Shown here: positions 1 through 11,917 of the stretch, in pieces | Numbering within the stretch: the stretch's first letter is position 1 | Layout: the number at the start of each line of letters is the position of its first letter | Assembly: GCA_013368325.1 (NCBI GenBank) | Contig: JAACJK010000163.1 | Coordinates: 310,001-374,000, forward strand | DNA: 64,000 bases | Direction: 5' to 3' | Source of the DNA: Ephemerocybe angulata | Lineage: Eukaryota; Basidiomycota; Agaricomycetes; Agaricales; Psathyrellaceae | The notes under the pieces: generated by a model | Seen by the model: only the letters and a program-made list of their open reading frames with translations | Told to the model about the DNA's origin: nothing | Database searches by the model: none | Position numbers and translations under genes: made by a program

Positions 1-267
1 GCAGTGATTCGCAAAGAATGAATGCCGGCGATCTCCCTCCAAAGCATAGGAGCGTTAACATTGTTAATAACATGACATGAGGTGTGCTGTGAATCGTCCT
101 GTCGGAACTTGAGGTGCTCTGGGCCATCGAGGCTTTCGCGCAGGAGGCACGATATAAATAGATTGTGACCGTTCTGTAACGCTATCATCTGACCGTGACA
201 GTCGCGTTTCCACTCGCGTCCGAAGCAAAGCTTGCACTTACACTCATTCACGTATACCTGGACCAAG

Positions 268-1859
268 ATGGACGCCCTTTCACCTGGTATGAGCCTACCA
301 TTGAGCGCAATGCATATCTGACGTCTTTGCAGAGGCCATGCTCACCTTCTATCGGCGCTTGTACCCGTTCAAGTCCGTCTACGGCTGGCTCAACCACGAC
401 CACATGCCAACACGCCTCTGGACACACCGCGAATTCGCTTTCACCCTCGCAGGAGACGTATACGTGCGATACAAGTCGTACAACAACTCCGATGAACTCA
501 AAGCAGACGTCTGCAAACTCAATCCCTCGCGTTTCGAAATCGGACCTGTCTACTCGGCACGGGTGCGTCTCTCCTGGCCCTTCGCATCCCGAATGACCCT
601 AACAGACGTGATGCAAAGCCTCGAGACAAGAAAACCCTGCGTACCCTCACCCCCATGCAACGCGAGCTCGTTTTCGATATCGATATGACCGACTACGACG
701 AGATTCGTACCTGCTGCGCGGACGCCAACATCTGCAAGAAGTGCTGGAAGTGGATCTCCGCGGCTGTCAAGGTCCTGGACCAGGCGATTCGTGAGCAGTA
801 CGGTTACGAGCAGTTGCTGTGGGTCTACTCTGGACGACGTGGTATCCATTTGTGGATCTCGGATGCGGAAGCCCTCGAGTTGACGGACCAACAGAGGAAG
901 GCGGTCGTGGGGTGGATGAATGCGGTGTCCCCAGCAGTGGAAGGTACGAAGAGGCCGAATATCAGGACGTCGACGAGGTCGTTGCCGCCACCGCTTGCGT
1001 GCGTCTTTATCTTCACTTCTTTCGCCATGGAGAGTATATGAGGGCTAACCCTTGGCTACAGGGCGGCTCGTGAGATCTTGCTGCCTTACTTTTCGGATAT
1101 CGTATTGGAGGAGCAGGATTGCTTCGGCTCTGAAGAGGGATACGAGAAGCTGCTCGACTTCATCCCAGATAAGAAGATCGCCGATGCGCTGAAGAAGAAG
1201 TGGTCTGCAGACCCCCACAAACCATCCTCCTCGAAATGGATAGACCTTAAAAATGAGGTCAAAGCACTCGAAAAGCACCAGCGCGTACGTCCCGTTAACC
1301 TAGTCTCGGTTTCCTCTGGTGGCTCACAGGACCCGACAGCCCCCGCTCATGGCGGCAATGGAAGACATCGTTCTCCATTATACGTACCCTCGGATCGATG
1401 CCGAAGTCTCCAAGCACCGTAACCATTTACTCAAAGCGCCTTTCTGTGTGCATCCGAAGACGGGGCGGGTCTGTGTCCCCGTTGACCCGCGAGGCATTGA
1501 CAGCTTTGATCCGGAAAAGGTCCCTACGATAGCCCAGCTGCTTGGAGAGCTGGACGCGCTCATCCCCGTGGACGGCCAGGAGAACCAACCGGGTTCGTGA
1601 CCGTTGTGTTCTTTGAAATGTGGCATCGGTGACTGACGAAAGGATCGGAACCCTTGGATTTGCAGAATCAGATGTCCAGCGCACATCCCTCGCACCATAT
1701 GTAGAGTTGTTGGACAAGTACTCTACGTCGCTAATGGACCTGAAGCGCAGGCAGAAACAAGATCCAGGTGCGTCACTTCATCTTTTTCTGATCTTCGTCT
1801 ACAACCCTCCCGGAAAATTTCGAGTGCTGATTCTGAGCGTAGACGTCCTGTCATGGTAA
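268..1859 (+). CDS. PRI1: DNA primase small (catalytic) subunit
   Basis: Catalytic subunit of primase in DNA polymerase alpha-primase; it makes the RNA primers for nuclear DNA replication. Seven exons were joined (268-286, 333-562, 619-998, 1062-1284, 1340-1592, 1666-1767, 1843-1859); the phases agree at every junction and give 407 aa, normal for p48/PRIM1. The N-terminus has the TFYRRLYP motif. The metal-binding FDIDMTDYD motif lies near residues 100-110, followed by the zinc-type Cys set (TCCADANICKKCW) and YSGRRGIHLW. The C-terminal half has the TSLAPYV motif. The start is a 6-codon first exon. The last exon (DVLSW, stop) is short; a longer intron to about 2157 would give a different tail ending near 2243, so the extreme C-terminus is the least certain part. 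Confidence 0.93.
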
Positions 1860-2425
1860 TTTTTCCATCGACGTCGGATCTTCCTCACTTCCTGTCTCCC
1901 CATCCCCCGAGCCTTCTTTTTTCCTTCTGTCCTTCTATGCCCACCGCATCTGCTTCCGACTCGATCTCCATTGTTATCGCGTTTATCTGTCACCAATGTC
2001 TTCCGCACTCGTTCACACACTTTGTATCATACCACATGTTTATCATTGCTTCAAATCTATCTACCCGACGGAAAGTAGCGTTTCCGCGACCTGCAAGCAA
2101 ACACTGTCCTCAGTTGCGCTGAACGCTGATGTAGCGGCCTGTTTGAATCATTTGTAGGCAGTGAGCAGGGCCAACATGAAATCGAAGGAGAAACAGCAGC
2201 AATACATCTCGGAGTGGACCTATCCCTCTCTCGGAATACATAAAGATAAAAAGTGTCCCTAAAGCGAATGTGTTGTCTAGCAATATTCGAAAGCTTAAGC
2301 AGTCTATCCAGTCCAAGGAACATGGAAAGCATCGCAGTCATAAATAAAATGAGATGATAACGTCGGACGAAAAAGAAAGCCGAAACGAACCCGACTAGGA
2401 AAGTAGTAAACTTGAACAAAGATAG
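1860..2425. other. Intergenic, convergent 3' regions
   Basis: This stretch lies between the tail-to-tail PRI1 and the minus-strand gene ending at 2426. It is pyrimidine-rich at first and AT-richer later. I see no supported ORF; small ORFs on both strands have no family resemblance. It probably holds two 3' UTRs and polyadenylation signals. Confidence 0.5.
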
Positions 2426-4070
2426 TCAATGCAGATCCAACTCTAGATTAAGCCATTGTAAAACGACCTCGTTCGCCTCGGGCGCCACGCTCAGCAAGCG
2501 CTGCCTCACCCGCTGTCCCACGGAGTCCGCAAACTCTTCAGCCCTGCCAAAGCCGCTGAGACAGCCGCGTCGGTAGTCCTCCTCCGAGAGGCCAGACATC
2601 TCGGAGACGGGGGGAATGTCCCGTGTTCCGTACATGCGGAGCAGCGGGGGGAGTGCAATGAGAGTAGGAATATCCTCCGCAAGAGCAAACAGTTCATTTG
2701 CCATCGCATCGGCAGACTTGTAGTCCATTTTGACTGTCAGGAGAACCTCCAGGTACTCGGAAAGCCCGTGAAGGCCCTTGAAGGCGTCGTCAACTGCCTC
2801 GCTCGCAAGCTTGGACGACCCGTCGGGAGATGGACGCGGGAGGACCGTGATAAGATCAAGCAGAGCCTTGCAGTCTCCTGCAGCCGTTGCCGCAGCCAGG
2901 GCCGCTGGCGGAGACGGGGGTCGCGATGGGGGCAGTTTCAACGTAAAGCGAGACGTGGGAGGAGTCGCCGGGGGAGTCGTCGAGGGTGGGGAACCACGAC
3001 GCTTCTTGCCTCCGGTTGGCATAACAGTCGGCGATGGAGGGGGTGAGGGAGATATGTCCGGTCGGTTGGAGAAAGCTACCATCGCTTTCCAGAGAACCGA
3101 GATCAGGAGGTTCGCCAATGCAGGCTGTGCCGCCTTGGACGATGTATACCGTACCAGCGCACGCGCATAGAGAGGGATAAGAGTTTGCAGGGTGATAATT
3201 GCAGGGTGGTAGAGGGTGGGTGCCTTGTTGGCCGCGGTGGCCTTGAGGGCTGTTGGTATGCCGGGACGCTCGAGTGCTTCGATCAACGGAATCAGCTCGT
3301 TCCGGATACCTGTCACCAGAGGTGTCGTTATTTTGTTGATCAGCGAAACCAAGCCCTCGCGGATCGACTTGAGGCCGTCTCCTCGAGCGTCGTTGTCAGT
3401 TCCGAGTTCAAGCTGGTCGAAGGCAACCAACAGTTCTTCAGCGAATTTCGCGATTCCGAGAGCATGAGCTTGGATGGCATTGGGCACCGGGGCTTGTGGA
3501 GTCGGAGCTGGAGGGTTGAGGAACGCGGGGGAGGCCAACAAGGGCAGGAGAACGGAGGAAAGGTTGTTGAGCAAGACAGACAGTGGGCGGTGAAGGGACC
3601 GGATGATGGCCCGGTAGAGATGGGTATTAGCACGAGCAGCATTAAGCTCACTGCATTTGGCATGTTAAATGATGAAAACACAAGGAGAGAACAACAACGC
3701 ACGTTGCAATCAAGGCGCCGAGCGCTGACCCTCGACCAGCGGGGAGCGGCCGCTTTCCTGCAAGAAGTTCAGCCGGGTTCATCGGACCCGTGGGCTGGGC
3801 GAGGGCCTTGGAGATGCCCTCGCTGAACTTGAGACTGAGCATTTCGAGGTAGGTGCCATCTTGAACAAGCGAAGGGGTGCTTGGGGGTGGCGGAGTTGGG
3901 GCAGGGCTCGGTCGACGAAAGTTGTTGAGAGCGAGTTTGTTGAGAGGGTTTGCAGACTTGTCGGGCGCTGCTATTGCGTCGAGCTGCTGCGTGGCGGGTT
4001 GCGCGGGGCCCGGGGATGTGGGTCGGCTGGCGGGGCGGAAGAAAGAGGGGTGCTTGAGTGCGTTGATCAT
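2426..4070 (-). CDS. Conserved hypothetical protein, Pro-rich N-terminus and helical body
   Basis: I do not recognise the family. Two exons (4070-3703 and 3650-2426) joined over a 52-bp intron give about 530 aa. The start MINALKHPSFFRP opens a Pro/Ser-rich disordered stretch of about 80 residues. A basic patch (KRPLPAGRG) and an amphipathic helical region rich in Leu/Ala follow, interrupted by a second disordered segment (KKRRGSPPSTTPPATPP, possibly a nuclear signal) around residue 310. The C-terminal 150 residues look globular and acidic. No catalytic motif, signal peptide or membrane segment is visible. The long open frame, canonical intron and uniform composition support a real gene; function is unknown. 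Confidence 0.75.
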
Positions 4071-4441
4071 AGTGGGATGTCGTGTCTTGTCTGGTCTTGT
4101 CGGTCTGGCGAAGAGGGTATTTATCCCATGGGTAAGTGTGTGTGTTCGGCTTGTGCTGGCGGCAAAAGGTCCTAAGGAGGGCGGTCTGTGTCCACTCGGA
4201 GGCAGGCAGGTGGTCCAAAGAGAATGTTGTTGATCTGAGGTGCCAGTCTGGGGAAGATGAGTTTGGATTCAGGAGCCGTTATATAGTACGTACAGAGGAA
4301 GGGGAAAAATCATAAGTTGGTCAGTGGTGTTCGCAGTGGGCGCTCAGGAAGCCTGGTTGCCCCTTGAAATTTGACCCCTCCACTTTTAGCCCCATCGCAA
4401 TTCCCACGCGTTCTGTCCATTCATCCACACCCCATTTGACT
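4071..4441. other. Intergenic region
   Basis: Promoter of the minus-strand gene starting at 4070 and 3' region of the adaptin gene ending at 4442. A TATA-like tatatagtacg lies near 4281. No gene is seen. Confidence 0.45.
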
Positions 4442-7400
4442 CTAACTCATCGCCACCTTGGCGCTCCTTCGCATGCTCTCATCTGGGCTCTTTAATCTCC
4501 ACAAGCAGCTCTCGTCCTCCCCTTCCCTCAACCGCACAACTGCCGTCGCCTTGCCCTGCCCTCCCTCCGTCAGGATAACCTTGAGTTCGCCTGCAACAAC
4601 GAAATAAGCTCCACTCCACGGTCATATGTCGGAGGCAGACTGAAAACCACACACCTTCAAAAGGTGGCATATGACTCGGTGCCACCCTCACCCGCATGCC
4701 GTCTAGGCACTGCAGGCGTCGCAGCACAACTTCTACAGACCCGTCACACCACCCGCGTCCGCCCTGTCCGTCGGGCAGGGTATTCCAAATTCTCTCAAAC
4801 TCATCCGATACGGACTCCTCTTCTGCTGTGCCTTCTGTGACAAACGGAGAGTCTAGTGATATGAGATCCGTACTTGAAATGGGCTAACCCCACCGATAAG
4901 AAATAAATAAATGTCATCAGCCTCGTATTTCGCCTATTTCTGAGATTTCAGCAACCACCCACCTCAAGAACAGAATTTGGTTGCTTCAGTCGAGAAGCAG
5001 GGGGCCTGAGGTCGAGGCCTAGGGAAACAGCAGCCAGTGATAGGCTGACAGCCTCGGTTGATTCTTGCGAGCTAACTTGGCGCTCAACCACTTTATCCGA
5101 GGTCGCATCAGAACGAACACTCCCACTGGGACTCGAAGACCGTCTGGACCGCAGGCTCGGCATTGGCTGAGGCTGCTCATAGGCCGCATATCGAAGCTTC
5201 TGTGACGATGTCGCTGTATCATTGTAGCCCGACGACGTATTCCGCTTCGGTTGACTTTGCTTGGGTCTTTCTAGCGACTCTAGGAATTCGGGAAGCTGGT
5301 CGGACGAGGGCTGTTAATCAGAAGGATCGGCACTAGCTCAAAGTTGGCAACGCTTTACCGTTTGTGACCCTAGTTCGTGAACGATGCGACGCAGTCCGGG
5401 ACTATCAGAAATATGCCTCAGAACTTGCGAACACCGCTATGAAGACGTCAGTGCCCTGTTTTCGCAAAAAATGGGGGACTGTTATGTACCTTCTGAATAT
5501 GGGGTCCTGCTCTCTGCTGCACATCCTCAACCACCTGCTTGACACTAACCAAGGCGGCCTCGTCACACTCGGCCACAAGTCTCAATATAGCAACCAACAA
5601 CGCATCCTGCACTACCGCTGAATACGTTGATATGAGTGAAGACTAATCTTAAAAGGACAATGAGCAACCCACGTGTTGACGTTTTCAAACTCGCGCAAAA
5701 CACCTTCAAGATTTCTTCGGGGGCAACAGATACGGACCCCACATATTCGACGGACAAAGCAGACGCAATGACAAGGAACGTCGGACCTGGTAGTAAAGGT
5801 CCGCCGGACTCTACCAGGTATGTCAAGAGCGCTGTGACACACGAAGAACTGAAATCGCTCGTGGCTGTAATAATAGTATATGAATGACATTAGCCTCAGC
5901 TAGTGTGCAACATGTGTGACAACTCACAAGCTCTGATCTGAAGAAGTATTTTCTCGACAGCACTCTGCAGTACACGAGGCCGATCTAGGACTTCACCTAA
6001 TCGCTTCAGGATCTCTTTGACTCCTTGTGCAAAGCTTTCTCCGTCCTCTGAGCTGAGGACAGCAACGGTTTCGAGCATAAGGGATGCCCAAGCATTCAGA
6101 GTTGCGATGTCTAGCCCAGGTCCCAAGCCGTCCATAATGCGGTTTAGATACGTTGCCAATATTGCTGTGTCAATCTTCGCCAACAAATTCAAGGTCTGTC
6201 GAAAAAACGAGATTGGCGGTGCGCATGCCCCATGATAGAACATCTCTTACCATTTTTCGAATTAATTCATCGGGAGATTCGAGAAACTGCATGATCTTTT
6301 CCACTTCCCAACCTTCCAGAACGAGCGGTCTGTCCTCCAGGGTACCTGCCCAAACACCAGGATCAACACATAGGAGACACGCCAGATACAGATACTGGTC
6401 ATTGGTGTCATGCGAGCTTAGCAGGTCTTGTAGGCACCGCACTATCGAGATATCTCTGGCCTTTTCGGCTTCGATAAGCTTTTCAGGGGAGTGTTGGGAC
6501 AGAAGACGGAATATGCCAAGGAGCGAAGCTTCGGGGGACGAGTTAGTGGAACGACAGGCCGGCCAAATGCGAAGTTAATACCTCGTTGTCGGGAGGATGA
6601 CAATGATTTAACACAATCTAGTGCGAATGGGAGATGAGGTTCTGCTAGGCTTCAGGAGGGTTTGAGCTTGATAAGGAGGGACGAATGTAGATAGTCGTAC
6701 TCACCCCTCATTCCGCTGCAAGGCCTGAAGTGACCGCAAGGAGAGAAGGGACTGGTTTGAAACCGTGATGGGGGTAGCGAAATTGCTCGTTACGTGCCAG
6801 GCTCTGGTGTAAGCGGGATTAGACTGGGGTACATGAGAATGGGTTAGAGCTCATTGTCGCGTGTTACGCTGAAGGGACATACAACTGGCAGTTCCGCCGC
6901 GAGACTCAATCCACCCGAAGCGATGGGTTCACCTTGGTGGTGCGAGCGTTTCGTTATCACTTCCGAGGCTTGAGAAAGTAACGTGGAGTTATAAGGTGCA
7001 AGAGACCGAAGCGCTAGGATGGCCCTGCTCCGAATATGTGGACTGCAGAATGCAGATGCTCGGTCAATAGAATGCGTAGGGGTCGAAGGCGGACACGTAC
7101 TGACTAATTGTGAGAGATGAGATCCAGTACAATATCTTGAACTGCAGGAAGAATATCCTCGCTAGCCAACGTGATGAGATTATCGAGCGCTAGACACATG
7201 CGGCCAGGTCGGCCGCTTTCCAGGTCTTTGCGCAATGTGTTGACCATCATTAACCGCAACTCGTGGCGAGGAGGCATGAGCTCGGAACAGAAGAGATATC
7301 CTGCCATGCACGGTCATATACAGCGATATGCTTTAAGAAAGCCAATCGCCTCGCACCTATACGCTTGTCTTCGATGGTCCTGCCAACTTCGGCAAGGTTG

Positions 7401-7715
7401 AGGCCATGAGCAAGTGCGAAGTCAAAGGAACCTGGAGGTAGGAATCCTGCGCTTGCCGAGCTCGAGATATATAGCAGTATCACTAGACATTCTTTGCACT
7501 CTTTCTGCATCGACAGGCTAAGTACTCGACACGTAACAAGGGAATGCAGCACGAACAATTGTAGGCGAAGCCCTCGAGAGGCGTCCATGTACAGTTTTGA
7601 TTTCCTGCGCCAAAGCTTGATCTGCTTGCTGCACTGAGGTCGCACTCTCCACTTGGCGCACAATAGAGTAGTGCGCCCGACTTAGAGCGCCGGAGGCGGC
7701 GAAGGTAACTTCCAT
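4442..7715 (-). CDS. AP-complex large adaptin, epsilon/gamma type
   Basis: Large subunit of a heterotetrameric adaptor complex that selects cargo for vesicles at the trans-Golgi or endosome. Fourteen exons (7715-7557, 7504-7357, 7300-7105, 7042-6883, 6823-6705, 6649-6582, 6528-6251, 6195-5928, 5864-5673, 5617-5490, 5436-5359, 5310-4963, 4883-4655, 4590-4442) keep phase throughout and give about 839 aa. The order matches adaptin trunks: KECLVILLY, then FALAHGLNLAE, KRIGYLFCSELMPPRHEL, LMMVNTLRKDLES, and later ELIRKMTLNLLAKID. A disordered hinge with DLISLD follows and a compact C-terminal region of about 125 aa is probably the ear. AP-4 epsilon seems the best fit; AP-1 gamma is the alternative, because the repeats are divergent and I cannot align them. 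It is divergent from BUB2 across 126 bp. An upstream in-frame Met at 7784 is possible. Confidence 0.82.
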
Positions 7716-7841
7716 GGTAGCGATATCAGCAGCGTTAATGAGGAAAGAACACGAACCCCACACGCCATCAATGCCCCCGGACAAACAGCAGGCCCCTATC
7801 GATTACATAATTCATTGCTTCTCTCAAACCACCATCCTGCT

Positions 7842-9120
7842 ATGCCCAGTTCAGCGTCCTCGACTTCAACCGCCCATGCTTTCACGAAACTTTTGAACCA
7901 ACCAAGACCAGGATCCAAATCTAGGAATGGTGGGGAGATAGACGATGGAACGAAGAGGCTGAGACGAATGATTCTGGTTGAGGGGATTCCTTCGAATGCA
8001 GTATGTCGCTGGACCCCCGTTGTTCGACCCGACTTCGATGAGTGTATGAAATATGCAAATTAGGATCCCTCTTTCAGACCGCGGATTTGGAAGATTCTAC
8101 TACGCGTGAATGAGCTCCCGACGGATACGTATCTGCGGTATATCGCCCGGGGACCTTGTGAGGTCAGGGAGAAGATTCGGAACGATACTTTCAGGTTAGT
8201 ACCCTTTTCAAGCACTGAACTTGAGCCTTCTTTGACTTTTTATCTCAGGACATTAGCGACAGATAAAGGTTTTAAAGAGCGAGTACGAGAAGACATGCTT
8301 GTACGATTGCTGGACGCATTTGTTTGGAGGAATCACGGTAAGTCTTTCCGACGACCATTTATTCACCGAGGGGCCTAACACAAAAGCAGACCTCCCAGAG
8401 GACCAGCTAGGTTTTAGCTATGTTCAAGGCATGAACGTTCTTGCGGCCCCCTTCCTCTATACCATGCCATCCGAGATTGAAGCTTTCTTTTGCTTCTCAA
8501 AGTTCATTGAAGAAGCTTGCCCGCTTTACGTCCAGCCAACACTGGAGGGGGTTCATAGAGGGTTAAAGGTAGTGTTCGGTATCACTTGATCTCGGGACGT
8601 CTATTTTCTCAACAGTTGTCTCTTCCCCCAGCTCCTGGACCGATGCCTAAAGTTTCTCGACCCCGAATTGTATTCACACCTTCGCTCAAAAAATCTTTCA
8701 GCTGAGATCTATGCATTTGCGTGTAAGATGGTCCGCGGCTTTCATGATGTTTGGTTCATGCTCATCTTTTAATAGCTGTATTGACTTTGTGTGCATGTAC
8801 GCCCCCCTTGGACCAAGTCCTACAATTGTGGGATTTCCTGCTCGCATTCGGGGTTCATCTTAACGTTCTCTGTGTGATTGCACAATTGTTTCTTATCCGA
8901 GACGAAGTCATGTCTTCCTCAAGGTACCCACTGCTGTTTCTCCACATGCTCTGCCCGCCGTCTGACATCCAATGATAGCCCAATGCGCCTCTTACGTACA
9001 TTCCCTCCATTGGAAGCTCTTCCAGTCATCGGCATCGCCGTAACATTAGTAAGAGATCTTCCGGCAGACCTTTACGATGAGTTGGTCAGACATCCATTTG
9101 AAGTGGTCAATCCAACATGA
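7842..9120 (+). CDS. BUB2: Bub2/Cdc16-type TBC-domain GAP (mitotic exit / septation control)
   Basis: Two-component GAP subunit that, with Bfa1/Byr4, keeps the Tem1/Spg1 GTPase off at the spindle pole body and so restrains mitotic exit or septation. Seven exons (7842-8000, 8064-8194, 8249-8337, 8390-8568, 8632-8722, 8776-8923, 8979-9120) give 312 aa, the family's usual size. Motifs typical of this subfamily rather than general TBC proteins are KIRNDTFRTLATD, LLDAFVWRN, GFSYVQGMNVLAAPFLY, CPLYVQPTLEGVHRGL, VLTLCACTPPLDQVLQLWDF and HLNVLCVIAQL. The start MPSSASSTS was chosen as the first Met giving a short tail before the LVEGIPS motif. Two-exon alternatives upstream are not needed. Confidence 0.95.
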
Positions 9121-9451
9121 TATGGAAGACTGAGCGGTTGAATATTGGATACCCTTTGAAAACTACTACCCTATCACTATGTACGCCTGGTTCAATATCT
9201 CACCACTATATCTGGCTTGGCTCATCTCTGGTTCTGGCTACTTCGCAAGTCTTATCCGTGCACAGATCCCTCAATTGGTGCGCTTCAAGCGCCCACATCC
9301 CAAGCGCCGGCGATTTGTAAGCGGCCACGTGAGTGATTTGATTTTCAAATTCGAACTCGAATTCGCTTGCGCCCCACAAGCTTATATGAACTGTTTTCTC
9401 TGAAATGCTTCTCTACGCACTCCTTGAGACTCGACCTCGTCGCATAACAGC
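9121..9451. other. Intergenic region, ACR3 promoter side
   Basis: 3' region of BUB2 followed by the presumed ACR3 promoter. An AT-rich run with alternating ttcgaa/gaattc words lies around 9345-9365. The small ORFs here have no recognisable domain. Confidence 0.4.
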
Positions 9452-10876
9452 ATGGAGTTTTCTCAAGACATGAAGCTATCTGAAACAATGTCTTCCAAGG
9501 ACACCAAGTCGGAGAAACATGTTACCAATGCTCAACCGGCCCCTCAACTGTCTGCAAAAGGTGCGTTTGCTGCCCTCGGCTTCGACGAACGAGGTGGATA
9601 ACCTGTTTTGAAGCCATATTCCAGGAGCTTGGAGTCTTAGACCGCCTTCTTACCCCACTAATTCTCATATTTATGATTGTTGGCGTTGTCATTGGACAGT
9701 ACGCTCCCCAAGTCAAGGACGCTTTAGACACCGTCAAGTTCTATGGCGTTTCCGCTCGTAAGTCACACACTACTATCCATAGAAGATAAAGCTGTACATA
9801 CTTAACGAAACATCCTCTAGCGATTGCCATTGGCTTGATTGTTATGATGTGGCCTGTTCTCACAAAAGTCGAGTACGAACGAATCCCAGTCCTGTTCCGC
9901 TCAAAGCAACTGTGGATCCATATTGGCATTTCGATGTTCCTCAACTGGATCATCGGCCCGTTCCTCATGTTGGGCTTGGCATGGGCTACCCTGCCTGACC
10001 TTCCGCACTACAGAGTCGGCGTGATTATGGTTGGCATCGCGCGATGTATTGCCATGGTCATGATTTGGAATGATCTCGCTAGAGGGGACCCCAATTACTG
10101 CGCCATCCTGGTTGTAGTCAACGCCATATTGCAGATGATTCTGTATTCTCCGTTTGCCTTACTATTCATCAACAAGATTGGGCATCAGGAAGACACGAAT
10201 ATACAGGTTGCTTATGGGAAAGTCGCGATTTCCGTTCTCATTGTAAGTGTCATAATTTGCATCCCCAATACCTCCTGGCACTGATTATGCTCTACCGTAG
10301 TACCTTGGCATTCCCTTGGCCGCTGGCGTAGTGACGCGATACGGGGTCTGGCGTTTGACAAGCAAGGAATTTCTCTACAAGAAGTTCATCCCCATCTTCT
10401 CCCCGTTGGCCCTCCTGGGACTGCTTTACACCATTCTTGTGCTCTTCGCATACCAGGGAAGCAACATCGTCGCCAACGTGCGACCCGTCTTCAGGGTGTT
10501 CGTCCCTCTTATACTCTACTTCGCTATCATGTGGGGCGTGACCTTCTTCGTTATCTGGCACTTCTCTCGCCGTGAGGCAGCGGAGAAGCAGCTTATGGGG
10601 TACCAAATGGCCGTCGTGCAAGCGTTCACTGCTGCGAGCAATAACTTCGTAAGCTCCTCATGGTTTTCATATTGAATGATTGATTTAATCGATTTGCAGG
10701 AATTGGCCATTGCTGTCGCCATATCAATCTATGGCGTTAATTCAGAACAGGCACTCGCCGCTACTATTGGTCCCCTCATCGAAGTTCCAGTATTATTGGC
10801 CTTGACGTGGGTCGCGCTCTTCCTCCGTTACAAACTGCCTTGGGTTCGCAGTCGCAGCACGGCTATTGATGCGTGA
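9452..10876 (+). CDS. ACR3: Arsenite efflux transporter, ACR3 family
   Basis: Plasma-membrane As(III) (and probably Sb(III)) exporter of the BART superfamily. Five exons (9452-9560, 9635-9757, 9821-10242, 10301-10648, 10700-10876) give 392 aa with about ten hydrophobic segments. Characteristic pieces are LDRLLTPLILIFMIVGVVIG (TM1), MMWPVLTKVEYE, the TM4 motif GIARCIAMVMIWNDLARGD with its conserved Cys, a C-terminal FTAASNNFELAIAVAI, and GPLIEVPVLLAL. The first exon is a soluble tail of about 36 aa rich in Lys/Ser. A second donor at about 9592 would lengthen this tail by 11 residues and cannot be excluded. The next gene, convergent, is a bZIP factor, which suggests an arsenic-response pair as in yeast ARR1/ARR3. 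Confidence 0.95.
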
Positions 10877-11084
10877 AGATCGATATATGCACATGGCGGC
10901 AACACAGAACCCATATCCCCACCTTTCTACCTATTGGTAACGACACATTAGAGATTGTATAGTACACATAAATTGAAGAACACTGGCAGAGAGTTCTGAC
11001 AGAGCTATCAAGTACAAAGAGCGATAAGAAAGCAAAATGAATACAAAGAGATGAAGCACAAGGAAATGAAAAGCGATCGGTACG

Positions 11085-11917
11085 CTATGATATCGACTCA
11101 TGCTGGGGAGGCTTGGGGAAGGCGTATCGAGGAGGGGCACGGTCTGAGTACCGATATCGGCTCGATGGCGGTGATCGTGCCGCATGGTCGTGCTCCTCTT
11201 CGCAGAGCTCTGAGCAATCGAAGATACCACCGCAGCACTCCGACTCGGGGCTCGAGCTACGGGTAGGCTCATACCGAGACGACGTTGATGCAGGGCCACT
11301 GCCGGAACGACTGGAGGACGGGGATTCCTCCCGGCAGAGGCGTTTACGCCCCCGTGGTAGAGAGTCTGGGTGGTGGTTGAAAGGTTGAGTGGCGTAGGGA
11401 GGCTGAGACGCGTAGGGAGGCTGAGACGGATATGGTGGCGGAGAAGTGTGGTGCGACGGAGAGGAGTGCAGTGGGACCGAGGGCAGAGGTGTCTGAGAAA
11501 GCGACGGCGGCCGGAGACAGTCTTGTATCGGCGGAAGCTGGACACCCCGCGACGGACCCGCAGGTAACGGGTGTTGTTTTGCAAAGTCCTGGAACTTCGC
11601 CAGCGAGCTAGACACCAGTGAGATGTTGTGCTGTAACTCTGAAGATAGCTCGGCCTTATCGAAGCAAATGGTCAGAAGGCGTGAACGGCCTCAAAGTGCA
11701 GGAGGCTTACAGCGAGGGGGTTGAAGAGATAAGGAACGGAAAGGCTCGCGCGAGCGAGTTCGAGGTCTTTTCGGAGCTGGGCGTTCTCGTCCTCAGCCTT
11801 CCGGCATCGCTCCTCGAGCTCCGAGACGTAGTGTGCCTTCCGGGCGCGGTAGTCACGCTGCTGGACGAGGGCGCGGGTCGGCGGGATGGTCATGTCCTTC
11901 TTGCGGCCTCGAGTCAT
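11085..11917 (-). CDS. bZIP transcription factor with Cys-rich C-terminal motif
   Basis: Nuclear DNA-binding factor; two exons (11917-11711, 11654-11085), 258 aa. The basic region is RALVQQRDYRARK, followed by a leucine zipper (YVSELEERCRKAEDENAQLRKDL) over roughly residues 30-60. The Asn usual in fungal bZIP basic regions is absent. The middle is Pro/Ser/Tyr rich with short repeats (PPYPSQPPYASQPPYATQP). Near the C-terminus there is ESECCGGIFDCSELC, four Cys in a short span, a plausible metal- or thiol-sensing site as in Yap/HapX-like regulators. It lies tail-to-tail with ACR3, 208 bp apart. An upstream in-frame Met at 11998 would add 27 residues. Assignment to bZIP is strong; the link to arsenic is inference. 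Confidence 0.88.

Noticed and set aside
2158..2243. Distant last exon for PRI1 (tail GSEQGQHE...)
   Set aside because: It would need a 390-bp intron, far above the local norm; a 75-bp intron gives a short DVLSW end.
3185..3826. Plus-strand ORF of 213 codons opposite the unknown gene at 2426-4070
   Set aside because: Gly/Arg-rich antisense shadow crossing the intron of the real gene.
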